This document shows positions 57,318-64,000 of a DNA stretch of 64,000 nt, in pieces. This stretch comes from Paraburkholderia tagetis (lineage in GTDB: Bacteria; Pseudomonadota; Gammaproteobacteria; Burkholderiales; Burkholderiaceae): NCBI RefSeq assembly GCF_022213065.1, contig NZ_JAKLJA010000039.1, positions 1 through 64,000 of the forward strand, given 5' to 3'. Each line of letters opens with the position of its first letter. The stretch's first letter is position 1. The notes under the pieces were generated by a model. The model made no database searches, was not told where the DNA came from, and saw only the letters and a list, made by a program, of their open reading frames with translations. The position numbers and the translations under genes were made by a program.

Positions 57318-59717
57318 TCAGTCTCCATACGGTATCCAGATGTTCTTCACCTGCACGGCATGGCGCAGGAACGGCAATCCTGCGCCCGTTGGGTCGAACC
57401 AGTCAACCTGCCGGCCATGATCGACGAAAGTGCGCTTCAGGTTGCCCACCGACTCGCGCTCCACCAGCGCCGAATCGCTTGCCGGCCCGAAGCACCAGAG
57501 CGCGTCCACGTCGTCGTGCTTCGCGAGCGCCGGCAGCAACGCCGCACGCTCGCCCGTGACGATATTCAGCGCACCCGCGGGCACGTCCGAGGTCTCGACC
57601 ACCTGATAGAAGTCCGTGGCCGCAAGCGGGCTTGCTTCGCTCGCCAGCACCACCACGCGATTGCCCAGCGCGAGCGCCGGCGCGACGAGCGAAACCAGCG
57701 CGAGCAGCGGCGCCTCGTCGGGGCAGGCGATGCCGATCACGCCCAGCGCCTCGTGCATCGCGAGCGCCACCCCGCGCAGCGGCGGCGTGTGCACGGCGCC
57801 GTCGAACTTGTCGGCCCAGGCCGCGTAGGTGAAGAGGCGGTCGATGGCCGCCTCCACCTCGCGCACGGCGGCACGCGCGTCGTATCCCGCGCGGCGCGTG
57901 AGCTGCTGCGCGAATTCTTCGGCGCGCGCGCCCAGATTCTCCGCGAGGTAGTAGAGCACCTGGGCGCGGCCATGCGCGCTCATCTGCGTCCACTTGTGCG
58001 CGCCGCGCGCGGCGGCCACCGCGTCGCGCACGTCCTTGCGGCTGCCCGCGCCCACTTCGCCGACCCACTCGCCATTCGGCGCGTGGACCGCAAACGAATA
58101 GCCGCTATCGGGGCGGACCTGCTTGCCGCCGATAAAAAGCTTCGCAGTCCGGTCAATATGCCCGCGCTCACCGCTTTCACTCATTTCGCTCGCTGCGCCG
58201 GAGGCTGGAACGGATGCCGCGCGCGGTGCGCGCATCGGCAGCTTGCTCCAGTGCGCAGGCTTCAGATATTCGAAAACGCCTTCGCGCCCGCCCTCGCGAC
58301 CGAAACCCGACTCGCGGTAGCCGCCAAAGCCCACGCCCGCATCGAATAGATTCGTCGCGTTGATCCACACGACGCCGCATTGCAGACGCGGTGCGATATC
58401 GAGCGCTCGGCCGATCGTTTCGCTCCAGACGCTTGCCGCGAGGCCATAGCGCGAGTTGTTCGCGAGCGCCACGGCTTCCTCGGGCGTGCGAAAGCTCATT
58501 GCCGCGAGCACGGGCCCGAAAATCTCTTCCTGCGCGAGCGTGGATGCAGGCGCGACGCCGGTCACGAGCGTCGGCGGATAGAAGCAGCCGCCCGCGGGCA
58601 GCGCAACTTCCTCGGGTTGCCAGATCGTGCAGCCTTCGCGCCGGCCCGTCTCCACGAGCGACTCGATGCGTTCGAGCTGAACCGGGTCGACGATCGCGCC
58701 GATATCGATGCCCTTGTCGAGCGAGTTGCCCACGCGCAGCGTCGCCATGCGGCGCTTGAGTTTGTCCAGAAAGCGCGCTTCTACACCCTCCTGCACGAGC
58801 AGGCGCGAGCCCGCGCAGCACACTTGCCCCTGGTTGAACCAGATGGCGTCCACGACGCCCTCGACCGCGCTATCGAGATCCGCATCGTCGAATACGATGA
58901 ACGGCGACTTGCCGCCCAGTTCGAGCGTGAGCGACTTGCCCGAGCCCGCCGTCACAGTGCGGATCTGGCGGCCCACTTCAGTGGAGCCGGTGAAGGCGAT
59001 CTTGTCGACGCCGGGATGCTCGACAAGCGCGGCGCCCGTGCGGCCATCGCCGGTCACGACGTTGAGTACGCCCTTGGGCAAGCCGGCGCGATGGGCGAGC
59101 TCCGCGAACAGCAGCGCCGTGAGCGGCGTGTATTCGGCGGGCTTGAGCACCACGCAGTTGCCGAGCGCGATGGCGGGCGCGACCTTCCATGCGAGCATCA
59201 GCAGCGGGAAATTCCACGGCACGATCTGGCCGATCACGCCCAGCGGCGACCAGGCCGCGAACTCGCTCTCCTGTAGCTGCGCCCAGCCCGCGTGATGGAG
59301 GAAGTGACGCGCGACCAGCGGCACGTCGATGTCGCGCGTTTCGCGGATCGGCTTGCCGTTGTCGAGCGCCTCGAGCACCGCAAACAAACGGCTGTGCCGC
59401 TGCACCATGCGCGAGAGTGCATACAGATGCCGCGCGCGCGCCGCGCCGCCCAGCGCGAACCATTCCGGCTGCGCCGCGCGAGCCGCCGCGACCGCCGCCG
59501 CCACGTCGTCGGCATCGCCCTGCGCCACGGCGGCGAGCACCTCGCCCGTGGCCGGCGCGCGGACCTCGAAGCGCTGGCCGCTCGCACTCGCGCGCGGCGC
59601 GCCGTTTATGAAGTGGCCGAACGTGCCCTCGTGCTGCGCGAGCCAGGCGCGCACGGGCTGATCGTCCTCGGGGGCGGGACCGTAATCCATCGTTCGAAAG
59701 TACTCGGCTACGCTCAT
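57318..59717 (-). CDS. Two-domain aldehyde dehydrogenase (ALDH16-like)
   Basis: A 799-residue protein with two ALDH folds in tandem. Domain 1 (about 30-495) has all catalytic elements: PWNFP with Asn169, LTLELGGKSP with Glu266, and GQVCCAGSR with Cys300. Domain 2 (about 525-799) begins KLFIGGKQVRPDSG and is shorter. Its equivalent of the Cys/Glu segments is missing, so it is probably structural. This is the layout of ALDH16 enzymes. In this operon it most likely oxidises acetaldehyde, the second product of DeoC, to acetate. It follows the aldolase gene by 48 bases. Confidence 0.92.
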   Translation of the reverse strand: MSVAEYFRTMDYGPAPEDDQPVRAWLAQHEGTFGHFINGAPRASASGQRFEVRAPATGEVLAAVAQGDADDVAAAVAAARAAQPEWFALGGAARARHLYALSRMVQRHSRLFAVLEALDNGKPIRETRDIDVPLVARHFLHHAGWAQLQESEFAAWSPLGVIGQIVPWNFPLLMLAWKVAPAIALGNCVVLKPAEYTPLTALLFAELAHRAGLPKGVLNVVTGDGRTGAALVEHPGVDKIAFTGSTEVGRQIRTVTAGSGKSLTLELGGKSPFIVFDDADLDSAVEGVVDAIWFNQGQVCCAGSRLLVQEGVEARFLDKLKRRMATLRVGNSLDKGIDIGAIVDPVQLERIESLVETGRREGCTIWQPEEVALPAGGCFYPPTLVTGVAPASTLAQEEIFGPVLAAMSFRTPEEAVALANNSRYGLAASVWSETIGRALDIAPRLQCGVVWINATNLFDAGVGFGGYRESGFGREGGREGVFEYLKPAHWSKLPMRAPRAASVPASGAASEMSESGERGHIDRTAKLFIGGKQVRPDSGYSFAVHAPNGEWVGEVGAGSRKDVRDAVAAARGAHKWTQMSAHGRAQVLYYLAENLGARAEEFAQQLTRRAGYDARAAVREVEAAIDRLFTYAAWADKFDGAVHTPPLRGVALAMHEALGVIGIACPDEAPLLALVSLVAPALALGNRVVVLASEASPLAATDFYQVVETSDVPAGALNIVTGERAALLPALAKHDDVDALWCFGPASDSALVERESVGNLKRTFVDHGRQVDWFDPTGAGLPFLRHAVQVKNIWIPYGD

Positions 59718-59765
59718 GAATGTGATCTGCTCAATGATTTTCCCGGTGGTCCGCTCAGTGCTCCA

Positions 59766-60782
59766 TCAGGCAACGGGGTGGCGATGGAAGGCCGAGTAGC
59801 GGCCGCTCACATGGTGTTCGAGCTGACGCTCGATATCGGCCAGCAGGCTCGACGCGCCGAAGCGGAACAACTCCGGTTCGAGCCAGGGCCGCCCCAGTTC
59901 CTCCTTCATGAGAATCTGGTACGCGAGCGCGGTCTTCGCATTGGACACGCCGCCCGCGGGCTTGAAGCCGACCATTGCGCCGGTGCGCTCGCGGTATTCG
60001 CGAATCATGCGCACCATCACGAGCGAAACATCGAGCGTGGCGTTCACGCCCTCCTTGCCCGTGGACGTCTTGATGAAATCGGCGCCCGCCATCATGCAGA
60101 CCATCGATGCCTTCGCAACGTTCGACAGCACGCGGATATCGCCCGTGGCCAGGATCGCCTTCAGATGCGCGTCGCCGCAGGCCGCGCGAAACTCGCGCAC
60201 TTCGTCGTAGAGCGCGCGCCAGTTGCCGGTGAGCACGTGCTCGCGCGTAACGACGATATCGATTTCCGCCGCGCCGTCCGCCACCGACGCCTCGATCTCC
60301 TTGAGCTTCAGCGCATGCGGATTGAGCCCCGCCGGAAAGCCGGTGGACACCGCCGCGACAGGAATGCCGCTGCCTGCGAGCGCATCCACGGCGGTAGCCA
60401 CGAAACGGTGATAGACGCACACGGCGCCCGTCTTGATGGTTTCGGGCGCCATGCCGAGGGCGGCGAGCAGGTCGGCGCGCACCGGGTGGAGCGCCTTCAT
60501 GCACAGGCGGCGCACGCGGCCTTCGGTGTCGTCGCCATTGAGCGTGGTGAGGTCGATGCAGGTAATGGCCTTGAGCAGCCACGCGGCCTGCGCGTCCTTC
60601 TTGACGGCGCGGCGCGTGCCGAGCGTGGTCGTGCGGCGCTCGACGGCGGATTGATTGACGCGCAAGGCGTCGATCCATGCCGTATCGAATGCCGTGCCGG
60701 GATTGCGCGCCACGTGTGCAAAAGGCGGCGTGGACGGCGCCCCGCGCAACACGACGAGCGAGTTCATTGAAGCTTCTGACAT
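59766..60782 (-). CDS. deoC: Deoxyribose-phosphate aldolase (long, animal-type DERA)
   Basis: A 338-residue class I aldolase that splits 2-deoxyribose-5-phosphate into glyceraldehyde-3-phosphate and acetaldehyde. The Schiff-base Lys is in DFIKTSTGKEG (about 241-251), with a second Lys in GFKPAGGV; CIDLTTLNGDD (about 76-86) and AVCVYHRF are further motifs. It is about 80 residues longer than E. coli DeoC, with an N-terminal extension (AVERRTTTLGTRRAVKKDAQ) and a C-terminal HHVSGRYSAFH that read like vertebrate DERA. Starts at 60782 or 60767 are possible. First gene of the operon. Confidence 0.92.
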   Translation of the reverse strand: MSEASMNSLVVLRGAPSTPPFAHVARNPGTAFDTAWIDALRVNQSAVERRTTTLGTRRAVKKDAQAAWLLKAITCIDLTTLNGDDTEGRVRRLCMKALHPVRADLLAALGMAPETIKTGAVCVYHRFVATAVDALAGSGIPVAAVSTGFPAGLNPHALKLKEIEASVADGAAEIDIVVTREHVLTGNWRALYDEVREFRAACGDAHLKAILATGDIRVLSNVAKASMVCMMAGADFIKTSTGKEGVNATLDVSLVMVRMIREYRERTGAMVGFKPAGGVSNAKTALAYQILMKEELGRPWLEPELFRFGASSLLADIERQLEHHVSGRYSAFHRHPVA

Positions 60783-61073
60783 AGGCTGGCGAGCGTTTTT
60801 GTGCAATGCACATCAAACCGTGATGGTTTGGTCTCACTCATCCTATACCGATGAAATGATTGTGACAATAACCGTTACGATCGTATCGATCCTGTATCGT
60901 TCTCGTATTGCCTGGGTATCGCCCGGCGTCGCCAACGGGGCGCTTTGCTGTTGGCGGGCGGTTGGCGCCGGAAGGCGCGATGGGTGGTGGGGAGTGTGGC
61001 AGGCAGTTAGTTGCGATATAAATTTGGCAGCGGACAGACTGAGAAAACCTGCTCGGGATCGTCTGACATCTGC
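60783..61073. promoter_or_regulatory. Promoter region of the deoxyribose operon
   Basis: About 290 bases without a gene, upstream of deoC on the minus strand. It contains a TACGATCGTA palindrome at 60876-60885 within a cluster of GTATCG-like elements (60883-60900). A good copy of the E. coli DeoR palindrome was not found here. The right part, 61020-61073, belongs to the promoter side of the abiEi gene. Confidence 0.4.
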
Positions 61074-61137
61074 GTTACATTCATTTTTCTCCGTAAATAC
61101 AAACAATACGGATATTTATAAGAATAAATCATGTAAC
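61074..61137. promoter_or_regulatory. Upstream inverted repeat of the abiEi promoter region
   Basis: GTTACATTCATTTTT at 61074-61088 faces AAATCATGTAAC at 61126-61137 (inverted, imperfect). The same pair of elements recurs at 61221-61280. AT-rich compared with the surroundings. Probable AbiEi binding region. Confidence 0.5.
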
Positions 61138-61220
61138 AAGCTGATCCCAGGAGCCAGATTCCATACTTGGCCGATGCGCTTTTGAACCTCCCCTCCGCCA
61201 GCCGTATTTGCATCGTATCT

Positions 61221-61280
61221 ACATGAATTTTTTTGCTTAAATATAGATTCCTACGTGTATCCTAGAAAAAATCATGTAAC
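61221..61280. promoter_or_regulatory. Promoter and inverted repeat directly upstream of abiEi
   Basis: ACATGAATTTTTTT at 61221-61234 faces AAAAAATCATGTAAC at 61266-61280. A promoter-like pair TTGCTT (61233-61238) and TGTATC (61256-61261) with a 17-base spacer lies between them. The right half-site ends nine bases before the start codon. AbiEi antitoxins repress their own operon by binding inverted repeats (family knowledge). Confidence 0.55.
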
Positions 61281-61289
61281 TGGAAGAAC

Positions 61290-62033
61290 ATGGCCAGCAA
61301 GACACTCCAACGTCTGATGGAAGGCGTCCCGCGCGGGCAGCCACTTGATCCGCAAATGCTGCGGGACTGTGGCGTGAGCGCCCAGCAAACCACCTATCTG
61401 GTCAACGCGGGATGGCTGCAACGCCTTTCAAAAGGGGCCTACCTTCTCGCGGGCGACGCGCCCACGCGTGACGGCACCTTGGCCTATCTCAGCAGGCGCA
61501 TCGCAGGCTTGCATGTCGGCGGCAAAACTGCACTCGACTGGCAGGGTGTGCGTCATAACCTGAGCTTTCGCGAGCGCGTCGTGCTCTGGGCCGAACGCCC
61601 TTATGCCATGCCTGCCTGGGTGGACGAACACATGCTGCACACCTTGCAGACGACGCGACTGTTCGACGCAAGCCTGCCCGAAAACTTCGCCATATCGCCG
61701 CTGCCCAATCGTGATCCGTCGATCCTGGTCTCTGAGCCCGAGCGCGCCCTCCTCGAGCTCGCCAGCGACGTGGGCAAACGTCTGGCAAAAGGACAGTCGC
61801 TCGAGGAGGCGGTCAACATGGCGTCCTCGCTGCGCAATTTGCGGCCGAAGGTACTCGACACGCTGCTGTCCCACTGCACCCGGGTAAAAGTGGTCAAGCT
61901 GGTGCGCGACCTGGGCGAGTCGAGCGGATTTGCCTGGGGCAAGGATTTGCAGCGCCACGTCGACAGGCTGGGTCCTGGAAAGCGCTGGACGAGCAGCCGC
62001 AAAGGCAGTCCTCAACTGAACCTGAAAGCCTGA
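61290..62033 (+). CDS. abiEi: Type IV antitoxin and autorepressor, AbiEi family
   Basis: A 247-residue protein. The N-terminal wHTH (about 1-60) has LRDCGVSAQQTTYLVNAGW followed by LQRLSKGAYLLAG, the usual AbiEi winged-helix end. A C-terminal domain of about 180 residues follows (GKTALDWQGVRHNL; SEPERALLELASDVG), matching the long AbiEi form. It is the antitoxin partner of the next gene and represses the operon. GGAAGA lies before the ATG at 61290. Confidence 0.9.
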   Translation: MASKTLQRLMEGVPRGQPLDPQMLRDCGVSAQQTTYLVNAGWLQRLSKGAYLLAGDAPTRDGTLAYLSRRIAGLHVGGKTALDWQGVRHNLSFRERVVLWAERPYAMPAWVDEHMLHTLQTTRLFDASLPENFAISPLPNRDPSILVSEPERALLELASDVGKRLAKGQSLEEAVNMASSLRNLRPKVLDTLLSHCTRVKVVKLVRDLGESSGFAWGKDLQRHVDRLGPGKRWTSSRKGSPQLNLKA

Positions 62034-62064
62034 TTGGTTCATTTTCGATCGAGAAGCAGACCAG

Positions 62065-63015
62065 ATGAACGACCAGTACCTCGACACCGTGCGCCTCCTG
62101 CTGGCGATTGCACCCGACGTCTTCGACACGCCCCACTTCGCCATGAAAGGCGGCACCGCACTCAATATGTTTGTGCATGACCTGCCACGTCTGTCCGTAG
62201 ATATCGATGTCGTCGTGCGCGCACACGGCCCAGGTCGCGCGGAGGCACTCTCGATCATCGACACCGAGCTTGGACGCACGAAGCAGGCCGTTGAGAAGCT
62301 GGGATATCACGTCGCTGTTGCTGGCGCCAGCGGCAAGAGCAAAGGCGACGACGTGAAGTTGACGGTCTCGTCTGCTGGTGCCCAGGTCAAGGTCGAGGTC
62401 AACTATGTTTTTCGGGGAACGCTAACACCCATCGTGATGCGTAGCGTCGCGCCACGTGCACAAGAGATGTTTCGTGTCGATTTCGCGGTGCCAACACTCT
62501 CAGACGCAGAACTCTATGGAAGCAAGCTGGTTGCCGCGCTTGACCGTCAGCACCCGCGCGACATTTTCGATGTTTGGCACATGTACGAAACATCTGGCCT
62601 GCGCGACGACTTCGTCGATGCGTTTGTTGGCTACCTTGCAGGTCACAACCGGCCGATTCACGAAGTTCTGTTTGCGCAGCCGCGTTCGCTGGCCAACGAG
62701 TACGAAGCAGGCTTTGTCGGGATGACCGTGGACGAAGTGAGCTTGGCCCAACTCGAGGAGATCCAGACGCGCCTTCACCACGACCTCCCTCGCGCGCTCT
62801 CTGCGAGGCAGCGAGAATTCCTGTCCTCCCTGGTCCGACGGGAACCGGAATGGGCACAGATGCCTTATGAGCATCTAGGCGAACTGCCTGCGATTCGCTG
62901 GAAGATCGAGAACCTCCAGAGGCTAAAGGCACGCGATGCGCGGCGTTTTGCCGACCAGGAGGTATTGTTGCGCGAAGCGTTTTCAGCGCTTGATCGCGAT
63001 ACAACGCGCAGGTGA
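62065..63015 (+). CDS. abiEii: Type IV toxin, AbiEii nucleotidyltransferase
   Basis: A 316-residue nucleotidyltransferase-like toxin. Motif I is FAMKGGTALNMF (about residues 26-37, Gly-Gly-Thr) and the metal-binding D-x-D follows in LSVDIDVVV (about 45-53). Then KVEVNYVFRG (about 110-119) carries a further acidic residue, and DRQHPRDIFDVWHM (about 165-178) is the family's C-terminal signature. AbiEii toxins are bacteriostatic and can give phage abortive infection; MenT-type relatives modify tRNA 3' ends (family knowledge). The start at 62065 is 31 bases after the antitoxin stop. Confidence 0.92.
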   Translation: MNDQYLDTVRLLLAIAPDVFDTPHFAMKGGTALNMFVHDLPRLSVDIDVVVRAHGPGRAEALSIIDTELGRTKQAVEKLGYHVAVAGASGKSKGDDVKLTVSSAGAQVKVEVNYVFRGTLTPIVMRSVAPRAQEMFRVDFAVPTLSDAELYGSKLVAALDRQHPRDIFDVWHMYETSGLRDDFVDAFVGYLAGHNRPIHEVLFAQPRSLANEYEAGFVGMTVDEVSLAQLEEIQTRLHHDLPRALSARQREFLSSLVRREPEWAQMPYEHLGELPAIRWKIENLQRLKARDARRFADQEVLLREAFSALDRDTTRR

Positions 63016-63070
63016 CATGAGTGGGTCGCTGTCGTGCCAGGGCACCCTGTCCTGCTACTCGAAACCCGCC

Positions 63071-64000
63071 CTACGCCGCAATGCCGATGTGCGACTCGTC
63101 GTTCATCGTGGACCTCGCGGGCTTCGCCGAAGCCGGCTCGCGCACACGATCGCGCGTCATGTAGCCCGAAGCCAGGTCGATAAACGCACGAACTCGTCCA
63201 GGAAGAAAGTCGCGGCTCGGATAGATCAGCGAGATTTGCATGCCGTCGTCGAGCGTCCGATACGCTTCGAGCAGGCGCACCAGCGCGCCATCGCGAATTT
63301 CATTTTCGATCAGGCATTCGGGAAGCAGTGCAATGCCCGCCCCCGTCAGCGCCAACTCCTTCTGCATCATCCGGCTGTCCACGACGAACGACTCGTTGAC
63401 GCGCACGCGATGCTCTCCGTCCTCGCCGCTGAAACACCACCGCTTGTCTTTTCCGCGAGCCGCATAACCAATCATGCGGTGAGATTCCAGATCGTCGGGC
63501 CGCTGCGGCGCGGCCATGTTCGCCAGGTACGCAGGCGCGGCAACAGGCACGAGCCGCGAGTGAATCAAGGCGCGTGAAACGTGCGTAATGGACGCGACCA
63601 TCTCATTGTTCAGGATGCCCACGTCGAAGCGGTTGCCGAGCATATCGACTTCCGTCTCCGTGGACGTTACGCTCAACGAAACATCTGGATAGCGGTTGCG
63701 GTACTCCGCAAAAAGTTTTGCGAATCCCTGCTGCGCAAGCCCGCTCAGCATCACCACGCGCAGTTCGCCCGATATTTCCGTCGATGCGCGCTTGGCTCGC
63801 TCCTGCACCATCTCGAGGTTCGAAAGCAACGTTCGACAACCCCGTGCATATTGCGCGCCTACGTCGGTGAGGACCGTTCTACGCGTGGAGCGTTGCAGCA
63901 GCTTGACGCCGAGATGCGACTCGAGGTCGTCCACATAACGCGTCACACGTGCCGGCGAAAGCTCGAGTTGTTGTGCGGCCTGAGAGAACTGCAAAGTGTC
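63071..64000 (-). CDS. LysR-family regulator, 5' end beyond the window (partial)
   Basis: A frame open to the right edge. The visible 309 residues begin inside the HTH (LQFSQAAQQLELSPARVTRY), so some 10-20 N-terminal residues lie outside the window. The effector domain is typical (GELRVVMLSGLAQQGFAKLF; FVVDSRMMQKELALTGAGIA). It converges on the abiEii gene with 55 bases between the stops. The regulated genes are probably to the right. Confidence 0.9.
   Translation of the reverse strand, partial: DTLQFSQAAQQLELSPARVTRYVDDLESHLGVKLLQRSTRRTVLTDVGAQYARGCRTLLSNLEMVQERAKRASTEISGELRVVMLSGLAQQGFAKLFAEYRNRYPDVSLSVTSTETEVDMLGNRFDVGILNNEMVASITHVSRALIHSRLVPVAAPAYLANMAAPQRPDDLESHRMIGYAARGKDKRWCFSGEDGEHRVRVNESFVVDSRMMQKELALTGAGIALLPECLIENEIRDGALVRLLEAYRTLDDGMQISLIYPSRDFLPGRVRAFIDLASGYMTRDRVREPASAKPARSTMNDESHIGIAA

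Noticed and set aside
59292..60770. Plus-strand open frame opposite deoC and the end of the ALDH gene
   Set aside because: It mirrors the aldolase coding frame; the product is Arg/His/Ala-rich with no motif.

Overview
The window looks like a piece of chromosome from a Burkholderiaceae bacterium, most likely Paraburkholderia or a close relative. The base composition is GC-rich. There are many LysR regulators, a DUF3331 protein (a family I associate with Burkholderia-type genomes), tandem sugar and amino-acid ABC importers, and a long inverted repeat of the kind scattered through these genomes. This assignment is an inference from content; no rRNA or other marker is present. I see no tRNA, rRNA, CRISPR array, intact insertion sequence or prophage.

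Left end (1-7440): a minus-strand operon encodes a complete type I secretion channel (TolC-like, ABC ATPase, HlyD-like), followed by a secreted protein of unknown function and a 34-residue peptide gene that is easy to miss. Next comes an SRPBCC/ArsR pair with two GCAACC-N4-GGTTGC operators in front of it. Positions 7500-18000 hold single accessory genes: an AAA+ ATPase, an esterase, an XRE-cupin regulator facing a GNAT acetyltransferase, a LysR facing an NTP_transf_8-like nucleotidyltransferase with twin inverted repeats, a HAD phosphatase, an Asp-box (sialidase-like) exported protein and a YefM/YoeB toxin-antitoxin pair.

Middle (18000-37900): an amidohydrolase/MFS pair with a GcvA-like LysR; an acyltransferase; another LysR overlapping a 48-residue membrane peptide; a MocR regulator followed by a Rieske-FAD reductase; and, divergently, a YdeP-type molybdopterin oxidoreductase, a cytochrome bd-type quinol oxidase (two subunits) and a bestrophin channel. 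Two paralogous M81 (MlrC-like) peptidase genes are separated by a 494-bp inverted-repeat element. They lie downstream of a complete Liv-type importer (K, H, M, G, F) that is controlled, by inference, by a divergent FCD-type GntR regulator through a 36-bp perfect palindrome.

Right part (43700-64000): a GST, an acyltransferase, then a polar amino-acid ABC importer coupled to a C45 (penicillin-acyltransferase-like) hydrolase and an RpiR regulator. The best-defined pathway lies at 50140-60782: a DeoR regulator converging on an eight-gene minus-strand operon (DeoC, a two-domain aldehyde dehydrogenase, an RbsD/FucU mutarotase, a PfkB kinase and a four-gene sugar ABC importer). Together these would import and catabolise 2-deoxyribose or deoxynucleosides to glyceraldehyde-3-phosphate and acetate. 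The aldolase reads like the long animal-type DERA, and its partner dehydrogenase has the ALDH16 layout with a second domain lacking the catalytic cysteine. The window closes with a type IV AbiEi/AbiEii toxin-antitoxin pair behind a duplicated inverted-repeat promoter, and a LysR gene cut by the window edge.

No single locus is certain to be a new system. The strongest candidates are the type I secretion operon with its orphan peptide, the Liv-importer/double-M81 cluster with its palindrome, the YdeP-bd oxidase-bestrophin cluster, and the importer-linked deoxyribose operon.
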